DNA of 64,000 bases. Source: Alisma plantago-aquatica. Taxonomy: Eukaryota; Streptophyta; Magnoliopsida; Alismatales; Alismataceae. The notes below the pieces were generated by a model. The model saw only the letters and a list, made by a program, of their open reading frames with translations, ran no database searches and was not told the origin of the DNA. The DNA is taken from contig OY856414.1 of NCBI GenBank assembly GCA_963693085.1, positions 265,529,001-265,593,000 of the forward strand, read 5' to 3'. Position numbers and translations under genes: made by a program. Each line of letters begins with the position of its first letter. The first letter of the stretch is position 1. Shown piece by piece: positions 1 to 10,049 of the stretch.

Positions 1-1301
1 AAAATTTCATGTAATTGCAAGCTTGCTTTGTTTGAACTTAGCACTTAATTTATGAAAATAATTGGGTTTGTCAACTTTAAAACATAAGATCACAACTCTA
101 CATGCCTATGATTCAAGGAAATTGGACGGAATTAGATTTTGAGCCTAAACTGACCAAATGGTAATGGGACTTTAATCTGAAATAAGAGAGGGAAACCCCT
201 TGATTTTACACATGTCAGTAAGGAGGGACATATAATATCTTCTAAGGGTTCTATCAATTAATCTTGTGATCTATCCACCTCATCTCATTTACACTCCACC
301 ATAAGAATTGGGAGCACTTTATAGTTTTCCATCTCTTGATTGCATATCATATAGATAGGATTGCATTGTAGTTAGTTTTTACATCTATTGCATTTATGAA
401 AAAAAAATGTTGCATTATAGTCATGCATGCACAAATTTTAGAATGCATGTCAATGTCATTTTAGCTACATTTTGCATTATCTTAATCATTTTGAACATGA
501 TGTGCCTTGCTTCTTCTGAAAATAAGGAACTTGTTTCGTACTTTCTGAAAATAAAATACAATGAAAAAAATAGTAGTGATGAATAAGCCCCAGACGAAGA
601 TGTAAAAATTTCATCTTAGTCATTAAGCAAAATAAGGGCTGAAAAGAAAAAGAAAAAGGAAAAAATCATAAGTAAGTGAAGATCAGAAGGATGAAGGAAC
701 TTGTTCACATGCATAATAAGAAGAACAAGGACATGTGTAGTTTTGTAGATATTCTATCTCTCGTTGGGATAGAATAGTAATGCATGCATCATTCCACCTA
801 AAATGTAAGCATTAGGTCATTTTCATATGCATGAGCATCATGTAGGTCATTGTTGTACTATTGCATGTCAAACTATATTGTGCTACTCTTTCTTACATAA
901 ACCGCCTATTCCATCCCCTGTTGCTCAAAATGGTAGGCCACCTGTTATTATCTCCTCACTTTTGTATTTCAGGAGATCTGCTTCCATTTAGATGGTAGTT
1001 AGGTTATGAGCAACGTAGATAGGAGATCACAAGATGCACCAAGCCTGAACCGGAAGATTTTATTATATTAACTGCCTTATTTGATAGTGTTCACTAATCT
1101 TGGAGTGGGTATCTATTATGGATGATCATCGTCACCTATAGGGTAGTTACCATTCTATGGTTAGTGAGGGTCGGTATGTGAATGTCTGGTGGGAATCATG
1201 CAGTTATGTTTGTTTGATAATATGTTCTTTAGTTGACCCTCATAATTTTATTCTATAGTTTTGTTGCTCGAGGACAAGCAATGTTTAAGCTTAGGGGAGT
1301 T
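1..1301 (+). mobile_element. Athila-type element, 3' internal non-coding region (plus strand)
   Basis: This AT-rich stretch has no long ORF. Its reverse complement matches the segments between the env-position ORF and the LTR in the three minus-strand Athila units (24480-26103, 36560-38209, 47946-49565). It ends in the same signature, GCTCGAGGACAAGC followed by a polypurine tract AGGGGAGTT (1293-1301) that abuts the LTR. It is therefore the 3' end of a plus-strand Athila copy whose coding part lies left of the window. Confidence 0.8.
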
Positions 1302-2163
1302 TGATGCGAGGATTTTGAGTCGCTTTTATAGACCGGTTTTACATGTGTTTTATGTGTTTATTAGTCACATTAGTGGTTAATATCACATGATTCACTCGCT
1401 TTAGTCTATAATCTCAGTTTGCATCAAATCTATTGTATTTCATCTTTTTGGTTATAAATGATCATATTGATGTGTTGTAGCAAGGATGATTCGAAATTAT
1501 CTTGAAATTTCAGGAAAAACAAATATATGCAACTATCGATACCATCAGCAGATGTCGATAGTATCGACTCGGTCACATTGAGACAGCCACAAGGAACCAA
1601 GATGTGTCGATACCATTGACACCGAAGTCGATGGTAGCGAGATACCTACAGTGAGCCAACTGTCAACTGGTCGATACTATCGACGCAAAGTTGATACTAT
1701 CGACCTTGCCCAGCTTCAGCGTCGGATTGGTGATAAAATCGATGCCTAAAGGTATCGATACCATCGACACTATAGTCGATGGTATCGAGTCTGCATCAGG
1801 CAGAACGTCAGAAAAAGAAGACTTGTCGATATTCTCATGGGTCGATACCATCGACCCGCATCGATGGTATCGACACTGTCAGATCAGGTTTTGTTTCAGA
1901 TCGGCCCTAATCGGACGGTGGTGATCTTTTGGCAATCCAAAGTGGTGCATATACCTAATTACGGTGGCCCTAAGCTGGGGATCACGTCACTAGTCATTGC
2001 ACAAGTCTCAAGGAGAGGAGGAGAGAAGGACGGAGCCCAGAATCACACCTCGATCGTTTCGAGAGTCGTAGAAGATGTTTTCCACCGCCGAAAGGCTATA
2101 GATCATGCATTCTACGTCAAGGAACGCCTGGATCTCCTCCGTTCAGGGGTTTACATCACTTTT
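1302..2163 (+). repeat. 3' LTR of the plus-strand Athila element, first part
   Basis: The LTR begins TGATGCGAGG directly after the PPT and is the reverse complement of the right ends of the LTRs at 22960-24479 and 46433-47945. It is interrupted at 2163/2164 by the chromovirus and resumes at 20721. Both parts together give about 1.6 kb, in line with the 1.51-1.53 kb LTRs of the other copies. The last five bases (ctttt, 2159-2163) are the probable target duplication. Confidence 0.85.
1522..1885 (+). repeat. TCGAT-RSTATCGA hairpin array in Athila LTR
   Basis: Repeated arms of the type TCGATACCATCGA and TCGATGGTATCGA (with variants such as TCGATAGTATCGA) alternate in opposite orientation, for example around 1750-1785 and 1842-1872. 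Each pair can fold into a short stem. The same motif set occurs in every Athila LTR in the window and again upstream of the env-position ORFs. Confidence 0.85.
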
Positions 2164-4227
2164 TGTTACAACCCCAAATTTTGGGTTCCTTTGGTGAGAA
2201 ATGTAATTTCTCATAACAAAGATAAATGGGAAAATAATGATGTCTTGTGATTGAATGCATGTATTTCATTTAAAATAGCCTTGTTGGTTTATATGTGGGC
2301 TTTATTGGCTATTGGGCCCAATAACAAGGAAATTCAATTAATTAAGGATTCGAGAAAAGAAAGATGTGGAAACCTCTAGAAGGTAAAAGAATGTAATCTA
2401 GGGATGGATTTCGTACCCTTAGGTTCCTTGGGTGCCAAGGAATCCAAGATTGCGAAGAAAAGGCAATAATACAAGAAAAGATCAAATAAGTATTTCTTTA
2501 TTGAGAAAGAAATTGAAAGCAATGTTAAAATGTGGAAAATAAGTGAAAAGATGTATAATTGAGTAATCCTTAGTGGAATTTCGTATCCCAAGAATTCCTA
2601 ATTATAAAAAGGAATACTAATGAGGAAAATAAAAGATAAATAAAGAGAAATCCTCAAAAGGAAATATTTTAATAAGAAAAAAAAAACAAGATAGTAGATA
2701 AAAGATAAATGAGAGGCTAAAATATATTCCCAAGATGGGATTTCGAGCCATTAAGGTTCCTTGTGATTCAAGGAACTCAGAATAATAATGTAATGGCAAA
2801 AGTAGAAGGAAATATCAATTAATTTGGTTTATTTATAAATAACTTGCATATGAAGGAAACCCCTTTTTCCTTTAGAATCTGGGTTTCAAATTTAATACAT
2901 GAGTAGATATTGCCAATATAGAGTTTCCTCTAAATTTTGAGTGAAAAAGGTTAATCGAGGAGGGAGATATGAATTTCTAAAATTATCCCCCTAAATACAA
3001 AATTCTTTTGTAAATAAGAATAATTTTTTTTTCCTTTTGGTCAGCGCGGGCAAGGAAAGTCGTTGGATCAGAATCCAACGCTTCCTGCTTATCGTCCAGT
3101 TCTACACGGATGTGGACTCTGCCAAGACACAGAGGGTCTTTCCCTCTTGATTTCCTCTTTATCTGGTACATGTGCGCCCATGGAAACATTTCCATCAGGT
3201 TCGGGAGGGAATTCCGCGCCTCCCCGACCCTATTTTGCTGAGCCCTCGGTGTTCCTATAAGAAACGCCCAATTGGGCAGGAAACAGGGATGGCGGCGAGG
3301 TGAGGAACCCTATAAGAACCCCCTATAACCTATAAATAGTACCCCTCTAGATCCCTCACACCCTAATGGAGACTACCAGCCACCTATTTGGTGCTATCGT
3401 GTACTGGAATCATGATTGGAACCTGCTCCGATGAGCTCCTGACAACGCTGCTGTCGTGGGCCAAGCGGAAAGGGAAGAAGGAGAGCAACAGCAGTATCCG
3501 TCGGATTGAGGATCACTATGATCCCGCACACCAATCCAACAGATCAAAAAGGAGCCGACTGACTTAAGTTGCGCGCAACGACAGGCGACGGATCGGGAAG
3601 GTGGACGTGGGACCATGAATCGGACGGCCTCCAATTTTTGGTAATCAACTATCTCTGACCGAAATTCTGAAGAAAATACTTTTCTTGCGAAATTCATAGA
3701 AATTACTAGGAATCTCAGATTGATAAACTCAAAATATGAAAGTTGACTAGAAAAATACAAGGAACAAGATAAAAATGGTTTGGACACCTGAATCTGTATA
3801 TTTTAGCAATAGTGCATATTTTGAATAGAAAAGGTATTAATTTATGGTTAGAAAACCTAATTGATGATCGAAAATAGATTTAATCTTACAAGTGTGTAAA
3901 TTCGAGAATTATTAATTGGTTTGATGATTAAGATAGATTGTAACCTGTTTTGATGATAAATTGCAAGGATTAGTGTTTTAAACCTAATATGTTAATTTAA
4001 AACCCGTAGAAATCCTAAGTGAGGGATAAAGGGAAGAAAGAAAATAATAACCTGATAATTAGGGTTTTTGAGATCCAAATCTGATATTAAGATCTTAATG
4101 GGAAACAAACTGAGATCATTAGCGTTTGATGGATATTTTGATAAAAATAAAGTAAAAATGGGTGAAACCCTAATTATGGTCGAAACCTTAAAAAGGGCTA
4201 GTAACCCTAGGGCATGATTAGACCTAT
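2164..4227 (+). repeat. Chromovirus 5' LTR, first part
   Basis: This part is nearly identical to 17679-19742. The LTR is split at 4227/4228 by the copia-like element and continues at 12354. By eye the two chromovirus LTRs differ by roughly 2% over the first few hundred bases, more than the LTRs of the element nested inside it. Short reading frames here are repeated in the right LTR and look like chance ORFs. Confidence 0.88.
3331..3338 (+). promoter_or_regulatory. TATA box of the chromovirus 5' LTR
   Basis: TATAAATA lies in a GC-richer part of the LTR and is kept at 18844-18851 in the other LTR. It is the likely core promoter of the element. The transcription start would lie some 30 bp downstream; this is inferred only from the box. 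Confidence 0.6.
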
Positions 4228-4564
4228 TGTTGGCTAAATGGACATCTATAAATCCCTTTGTTTTTATTATGACAAACATTTCATTCTTATTAATCTAACG
4301 TGCTACTTGAGTGTGCAGGATGACAAAGTAACAAGGGAAAATCTACAAGCTTACATATTTATATTTTCATGCAATGTAATCACTGTTGTAAAAACTTGTA
4401 CACAAATTATAATGTACAAGTACTTAGAATTGCATGTAAATCAAGCGTTAGATTCTCCCTAGCTAAACACCACAGTTAGACATGTCATCCTATTCAAATA
4501 TGATTATTTTTGCACACTCACACACATAATTAGTGCCTAAATTGAAACCTTGAAACAGGATCAA

Positions 4565-4767
4565 TCTCGGTCGACAAACTCCTCGACCGAGACACTCTCG
4601 GTCGACAATCTTCTCGACTGAGAAAGATCCGAAGTAGCCGTTAGACACAACAGACAAGTTAGTTGGCAGTTGAAGAAAGACATTGCAAATCACTTGTTCC
4701 ATAGAGCCTGTCGGTCGACAAAAGTTCGACCGAGTAGGTGTCTCGGTCGACCATTTGTCGACCGAGA
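4565..4767 (+). repeat. GGTCGAC hairpin array in copia-like LTR (4 hairpins)
   Basis: There are four inverted repeats. The first has arms TCTCGGTCGA/TCGACCGAGA at 4565-4574/4583-4592. The second is at 4596-4605/4614-4623, with one mismatch that is perfect in the other LTR. The third is at 4711-4718/4726-4733. The fourth is at 4741-4751/4757-4767, with 11-bp arms and a 5-base loop. They sit upstream of the LTR TATA box. The array repeats at 11275-11477. Confidence 0.92.
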
Positions 4768-4910
4768 TGGTCTCTGACAGCAACTGCAGAATTAATTAAT
4801 TAGCCGTTGTTAAAGCAACAACTTTGTACCTAACGGCTAGTTAAGCACTTAGAAACCCCTAGAAGTCGTCTAGAATGTCCTTAAGCTTCCTTAGGCCATT
4901 CCTATAAATA
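4635..4910 (+). promoter_or_regulatory. Copia-like LTR core promoter: MSA-type elements and TATA box
   Basis: Two sites match the plant mitosis-specific activator consensus YCYAACGGYYA exactly: TCTAACGGCTA on the minus strand (4635-4645) and CCTAACGGCTA on the plus strand (4829-4839). TAGCCGTT and AACGGCTA also form an inverted repeat (4801-4808/4832-4839). A TATA box (TATAAATA, 4903-4910) follows about 65 bp after the second site. Matching sites lie in the other LTR at 11345-11355, 11539-11549 and 11613-11620. MSA sites are known binding sites for three-repeat MYB factors; use here is inferred. Confidence 0.55.
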
Positions 4911-5648
4911 GGACAAGCCATAGGACACCTAAATACACTTGTTTTACACTTGCTATACTTGAGAAATACTTGAGCATACTTGAGCAATCTGTTGCAAGCA
5001 AATTGAGCACTGTGATCATTGGCCTACTTTCTCCTTAGCTCAAATTCGTGTCCTATAGGCTAGAATCTCCTACCCACAGCAATCACAAGTTCACACATTT
5101 GGTTAGGAGATCTATACGCTTGATCTAGGCATATCAAGCCTTGGGCTTTAAAGGATAAGTTGTAATTTCCTTTTTCTTTCTTATTCCCTATTACTGTTTG
5201 TACTCTCCTTGCTACTCCTAGGTTGGAGGCTGCGGATTGGAGAGGGTGAAGATCTTCTTGGCGAAGAAGGAGACTTTGAGCTACTTCAGAAGGCTGGTGC
5301 AACGGGAGGTTACTTCTAGAGAGGAAGGCTACTTCAAGGGGGAGCTTGGAGTTACTTCAAGAAGGCTACCTCAGGGTTGGTGCACCTACTTCAAGTGAAG
5401 GCTGTTCAAAGGGTGTGGTTGAAAGTATTGTATTTTGTATAAATCCTCGAGAGGTAATAAAATAAATACTTTCAAATCCCGGTTGGGTAAGCAACCGGGT
5501 AGTGGACTGACAACTATAGTATTTGCTATAGTTGGAACCACTCTAAACGCCTGTCTCCTTCTTCTAATCTCAATTTTGGTTGTTTGAGTTAAATAATTTT
5601 TAAAATCACTATAAAACTCTATTCACCCCCCCTCTAGTAGTTTTCAAT

Positions 5649-5660
5649 TGGTATCAGAGC
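5649..5660 (+). other. Primer binding site, initiator tRNA-Met (copia-like element)
   Basis: TGGTATCAGAGC starts two bases after the LTR end. It is the usual tRNA-iMet PBS of plant copia elements and fixes the element as plus-strand. Confidence 0.92.
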
Positions 5661-5693
5661 AGGCTTCAAGGAACCCTAACCAGGTCTTGAAGA

Positions 5694-6578
5694 ATGGAGG
5701 GAAATGGTGAAAGGTGGTGTTTGGACAAAACCACAACATGCTGCAATTGGTGTTTAGGAACAAGCCACAAAACAACCGGATGCCCATGGAGATCAAAGGA
5801 AGAGCACAAAGGATGTCTTATTGCTACAACTAGTGAAGAAGAAGAAGAGGTAAGTCTTTTTTATTTATCTAAAGAAGAACTAGTTGCTATTATTGAAGAG
5901 ACACATAATAAATATGTTGAGTGCAAAAAGAAATTAAAGAAATCAAATAAAGAAAATGATGATCTAAATGTTAAACTTCTTGCTCTTGCATCTGAAAATG
6001 AGGATCTCAAAGAGGGAAATAAATATTCTGATCTTAAGTTAAAATCTATGGAAGCCGATTGCAAGCTCCTTTCTGTTGAAAATTCAAACTTGCAGACTCA
6101 AGTAAATGATCTTCAAAAACAACCATTATTGTGCACCCATATAGATTATGACACTATTGTTAAAGAAAGAAATTTATTGTCATCTAATCTAGACCAAGCA
6201 AAACTAGATATTAAGAAGAGAATGGAAGAGATTGCCAAGTTACAACAAAAAGTCAGTAATTTAAATAATAATGGCATTCTTGATCAAATCTTAGATAATT
6301 CCCATCATCAAATTGGGAGAAGAGGACTAGGTTATAAGCCTAAAGGGAAGTCCTATCAACCTAGTTGGAAAAAGTCACAAACCCATCAATCTATATATGT
6401 ACCTAAAGGAACAAATACATTTTTACCAAAGAACAACCTAGAACAAAACCATAGAAAACGACTTGAGGTTGATTCTATATGTTGCCATTATTGCTTACGT
6501 CTTGGACACTACTCTTTTTCATGCCCATACAAGAAAAAGGATGTTGAGTTGGTATGGGTTCCAAAACCCCCAAATTAA
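5694..6578 (+). CDS. gag: Copia-type gag C-terminal fragment with two zinc knuckles
   Basis: This 294-aa protein starts at an ATG 34 bp after the PBS. A first CX2CX4HX4C knuckle (C17, C20, H25, C30) is followed by an acidic EEEEE run, then a Lys/Glu/Asn-rich heptad region (about residues 75-205) that should form a coiled coil. A second CX2CX4HX4C knuckle (C264, C267, H272, C277) precedes VELVWVPK. That order matches the C-terminal half of SIRE-type copia gag proteins. The N-terminal capsid domain that usually precedes the first knuckle is missing, so the ORF begins almost at the knuckle. The stop at 6576-6578 falls where pol would normally continue in frame. It probably binds RNA and may self-associate through the coiled coil; particle formation would need full-length gag in trans. 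The reading frame has no break. Confidence 0.85.
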   Translation: MEGNGERWCLDKTTTCCNWCLGTSHKTTGCPWRSKEEHKGCLIATTSEEEEEVSLFYLSKEELVAIIEETHNKYVECKKKLKKSNKENDDLNVKLLALASENEDLKEGNKYSDLKLKSMEADCKLLSVENSNLQTQVNDLQKQPLLCTHIDYDTIVKERNLLSSNLDQAKLDIKKRMEEIAKLQQKVSNLNNNGILDQILDNSHHQIGRRGLGYKPKGKSYQPSWKKSQTHQSIYVPKGTNTFLPKNNLEQNHRKRLEVDSICCHYCLRLGHYSFSCPYKKKDVELVWVPKPPN

Positions 6579-8219
6579 ATTGATTAAGACTAAGTTGAGA
6601 TATGACCAAAGACTTTAAATTGCATATCTTTATGTCTATCTCAAATTAACATAAAGAGATAACAAAATGATTCAAGTAATTAAAATTTCTAACTTGAAAA
6701 TATACAATCTTAAACAAACCCGCAGAGACACATCTTTGAAAATTTATCTAAATTAATGTCCTTAAAACTTAAAGATTTGAATATGATTAGTTGAGATTTG
6801 ATCTAACGTTACTTTGATATTTCTATGTTTATCTCAACTAAAAATGATTTTTAAATTGCAAAATTGAATTAAATATAGTCTATGTTTTTTTTTGGAAGCA
6901 ATTAACAGTTCTAAAAATAGTACAGAAACCTTGTCGGTCGAGAAATCTTCGACCGAGCTGTCTCTCGGTCGAGAAATCTTCGACCGAACAGGTCACTGAT
7001 TTCAGTCTGCAGTAAAATTGCTGACTAATTTGATTGATCAAGTGGCTATCTATTTGCTGTTAATGACTGTTTTACATGCAAAACAAGTTGAAGATCAATT
7101 TTGAAAATAAATGATATCATTTCGATTGATCCTCTAAATAAGGTAAAACTGAAAATCATGTTTAGATATCACTATTTTCTAATAAAAGCATCTCCTGGTC
7201 TATCTATATAGAAATCATGTAGTTTAAATGATCACAATCACTGTATTTCATGAAATTATCACTTTATTGTTCTATCATTACACCATGGATATGCTTCATC
7301 ATGATCATTATGTTTCATTGGTTTGTCTAAAATAATCTTTGATTCATATATACAAACCATGAATGGATATTATTCTTGATCATTGTGATTCAGATAAATT
7401 GAAAATGCCATTAGCATAAAAGCATCTTGACATAATAAACAATGATTGTGGACATAGCTTGTGATAAAATATTGAACAAAGTCAAGTTGAGATATGACAA
7501 AAGACATTAGTTGCATATTTCTATGTCTATCTCAACTCAACATCATGAGATTACAAATGTAAATGAAATTAATATTAGTTTATTCCCTAGATGATTTAAA
7601 GTTTAAACTGAAATTATGCTTAGTCAAATAAAAAGAAAATTCCTATTTTCACATGATTGTTCGTAAAAGTATTTTCTGGTCTTTTCATATACTAATCATG
7701 TAATGGAATTATCATTGTATGTTGTTATTACCATTATACCATGTTTTCATCATTGGGTGCGCATAGATAATGAAAATTGTATGCATGGATCCATAAAAAT
7801 ATATAGGCAAGCAAAATGATTTATTAGTTATATGTTATTGCTTGCAACACAATCCATAAATTAGTATCTTTGAAGATTTGAGAAAATTAATTGTACCTTC
7901 AATGAAGAATCTTAAGTATTATGCTTGACATTTAATGCAGATATTATACTCAACATATTCAATCTGAAAATCTGCAAAATTAGCCTCTTGGTCAAAATAA
8001 ACCAAGGGGCGCTATGGTCGTAGTCAAATTTGACCTAAAATAAGTTTGACATAATAACTATTTGGATATCCTTTTATGATTAAAAGAAATTAATTTATGA
8101 TCACACTTGTCCCAATATTGTCAATAATAAACACAATATTACTCCCTTGGAAAATCTATATATGTGTGCTCTACAAAAATAGTCTATCAATTACATTAAA
8201 AATCAGCTTCAAATTCGTA
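6579..8219 (+). other. Non-coding spacer in place of pol, with hairpins
   Basis: This AT-rich spacer replaces protease-integrase-RT-RNase H; I recognise no pol motif. It holds two GGTCGA hairpins (about 6933-6988) and three copies of an inverted repeat whose arms are GTTGAGATA/TATCTCAAC: 6595-6602/6637-6644, 6790-6797/6831-6838 and 7486-7494/7528-7536. The last two kilobases before the second ORF hold no long reading frame. Confidence 0.7.
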
Positions 8220-8228
8220 CTCAGTAAG

Positions 8229-8505
8229 TCTCTCGGTCAACGAACTCTTCGACCGAAAACCTTTCGGTCATCCCCTCTCTCGACCGACAGAATCTAGACA
8301 GATTTAGTATCGGACACACTTTCGGTCGACAAATGTTCGACCGAGACAATGTCGGTCGACAATTGTTCGACCGAGAAATAGCCGTTGGATATAACCGTTG
8401 TAAACCGACCGTTATGACCGTTTATGACCGTTATATGACCGTTGGGGAGCCAAGTGGCGCGTCTGCAACATGACCGTTGCGGACGCTCGGTCGACGAGTC
8501 ATCGA
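8229..8505 (+). repeat. GGTCGAC hairpin array upstream of the second ORF (about 5 hairpins)
   Basis: Pairs of CTCGGTC-type and GACCGA-type arms occur near 8231-8256, 8264-8286, 8322-8345, 8352-8374 and 8486-8509. They are the same family motif as in the LTRs. The array ends about 20 bp before a TATA box, repeating the LTR order of hairpins then TATA. Confidence 0.88.
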
Positions 8506-8535
8506 CCGACCAGGTCGCTGGATTGTTATAAAAGG
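8379..8535 (+). promoter_or_regulatory. Putative internal promoter of the 459-codon ORF
   Basis: TCCAACGGCTA (minus, 8379-8389) and CCCAACGGTCA (minus, 8436-8446) match the MSA consensus YCYAACGGYYA. Several more GACCGTT units lie between them as a short imperfect tandem. A TATA box (TATAAAAG, about 8527-8534) lies some 140 bp before the ATG at 8670. The intervening leader is pyrimidine-rich and free of long ORFs. A separate transcript for this ORF is inferred from this layout only. Confidence 0.6.
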
Positions 8536-8669
8536 AACCAAAAACGGGTCACTTCCTCACACTTGCATACTCTTGCTTCCATAGGCTCTCTCTAGTGCAT
8601 TTTTGTGCAACTCTTTAGCATCCTCATCCCCAAGCCTTCCTTGCTTCTTCTCCACCTTCAAGCAACACA

Positions 8670-10049
8670 ATGGCCTCATCATCTGCTTGTGGGAAGAAGA
8701 AGGTCGCCGGCAGGAAAGGAAGGGAAGCTCGGGAAGCTACTCCACCACTTACGATCATCAACGACATTGCCTTCCTCGATGGAGATGCTGGTGATCGATA
8801 TCTACAGCTTTCCTCCAAAGCTCCTCTCCCACGACGACCAGTTGAAGTTATGGACTTCATCAACATCGTCGACTTGGAGGACCTTTTCGAAGTACAAAAG
8901 TTAAAAGAATTCATCAACCCTTCTTTTCCTTCCTATTCAATCAAGGTAGTGAATGAATTCTATGCAAACCTCATTTCCCACTCTGAAAATGAAACCATCT
9001 TCTTCTACACTATGGTCAATGGGCATAGCTTCCGATTTACTGAAGGGGATATTCTTGAAATGCTAAACATTGACATAGATGAATATCAAGACACCCTTGA
9101 CCTTACTTCTGGAAACCCCCTTAACCAATTTCTCCAAGATGACCATACCATTAGTCTTAGTGACATCAAAAGGACCATTTTTATATCCAATACAACCTGT
9201 CACGAAGATAGAGGCACATATTATGCTATAAATCTTAAACCAGCTGCTAGGATTGTAAACCTTATTGTATCAACAAACATACATCCTAGAGCCAATAAGT
9301 CTGAAGTTCCTGTTTTTCGTATGTGTCTAATATATGCCATTATCCAACGTATTCCCACAAATTTTATCCGCATTATTCTTAAAAACATGCTTGAGTTTTC
9401 TGGCAATCCTCCATATGGCGATTTTGTATGCCAAATTACTCAACATTTCCTTAAGACCCCACTTGAGGATCTGGGATATACATGGGAGCGTAGACCACAA
9501 AAAATAAGTAAGAATACAGTAGAAAAAATGGGAATTGATTTTGGTCATAAAAGGGCTAGAGTTGAAGGAGAAACATCTCATCAAGACATACCACCACCCC
9601 CTCCTTCTACTAACCTATCACATGACCCCATTCAAAACACTCTTACTTATATTGCTGGCTCCCAATATCACCTGAGCAAACAACTAGACTACAACCATCA
9701 TGCCATGACTTATATAAACCAAAGAATGCAAACCCTTTCACCAAACCAACCTGATGAATATCCGTATTCTTTAAATCCTGGCATGCTCAATCCATACAAT
9801 CCTTCGTACAACTATTATCAAACTCCACCTCCACCATCTGTGGATCTTACACACACTCAGTTTTCATCCATGCAACTGCAAGATATTGCCGCTCATTTCC
9901 GATTTGACCGAGTTCCTACATTCTTGGAAGCATATGCTTTAACTAAGACAGGTGCTCTAGATTGGCAAACCTTGGTCCAGTATTATGGAACTGAGCCTTT
10001 TCTTGGGAAAGACCCTGACATTGATGTAATCCTTAAGTCTTTCCAGTAA
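8670..10049 (+). CDS. Putative plant transposon-type protein (Transposase_32-like), intact, env-like position
   Basis: This is a 459-aa uninterrupted ORF. The ATG sits in a good plant context (ACACAATGGCC). Lys/Arg-rich residues 9-21 and KRAR near residue 292 look like nuclear localisation signals. From about residue 63 to 285 the pattern of hydrophobic and Phe/Tyr/Asn positions (EFYANL, VNGHSFRFTEGDILEML, IIQRIPTNFIRIILKNML) resembles the family annotated as putative plant transposon protein, often found in or near LTR elements. A PPPPP stretch near residue 305 is followed by a Tyr/Pro/Asn/Gln-rich tail. There is no signal peptide or transmembrane segment, so it is not a classical envelope. 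The biochemical role of the family is unknown. It has its own TATA box and hairpin array upstream and lies before the PPT and 3' LTR. The long open frame next to dead neighbours suggests recent selection or recent insertion. The family call is from memory of the pattern, not a search. Confidence 0.7.
   Translation: MASSSACGKKKVAGRKGREAREATPPLTIINDIAFLDGDAGDRYLQLSSKAPLPRRPVEVMDFINIVDLEDLFEVQKLKEFINPSFPSYSIKVVNEFYANLISHSENETIFFYTMVNGHSFRFTEGDILEMLNIDIDEYQDTLDLTSGNPLNQFLQDDHTISLSDIKRTIFISNTTCHEDRGTYYAINLKPAARIVNLIVSTNIHPRANKSEVPVFRMCLIYAIIQRIPTNFIRIILKNMLEFSGNPPYGDFVCQITQHFLKTPLEDLGYTWERRPQKISKNTVEKMGIDFGHKRARVEGETSHQDIPPPPPSTNLSHDPIQNTLTYIAGSQYHLSKQLDYNHHAMTYINQRMQTLSPNQPDEYPYSLNPGMLNPYNPSYNYYQTPPPPSVDLTHTQFSSMQLQDIAAHFRFDRVPTFLEAYALTKTGALDWQTLVQYYGTEPFLGKDPDIDVILKSFQ

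Larger units (their letters stand above)
4228..5646 (+). repeat. Copia-like 5' LTR
   Basis: The 1,419-bp LTR begins TGTTGGCTAAATGG and ends TAGTTTTCA. It pairs with 10938-12353. It holds four GGTCGA hairpins, two AACGG-type elements and a TATA box in the 5' two-thirds, as expected of U3. After 5,200 it has imperfect repeats of GGCTACTTCAAG type. Confidence 0.92.

Noticed and set aside
2983..3787. Conserved small genes repeated at 18505-19300
   Set aside because: The conservation is explained by the two LTRs of the chromovirus; the frames have no domain and differ by non-coding-type changes.
8603..8904. Short ORFs overlapping the start of the 459-codon ORF
   Set aside because: They use TTG or GTG starts or run antisense; the ATG at 8670 has the better context and a much longer frame.
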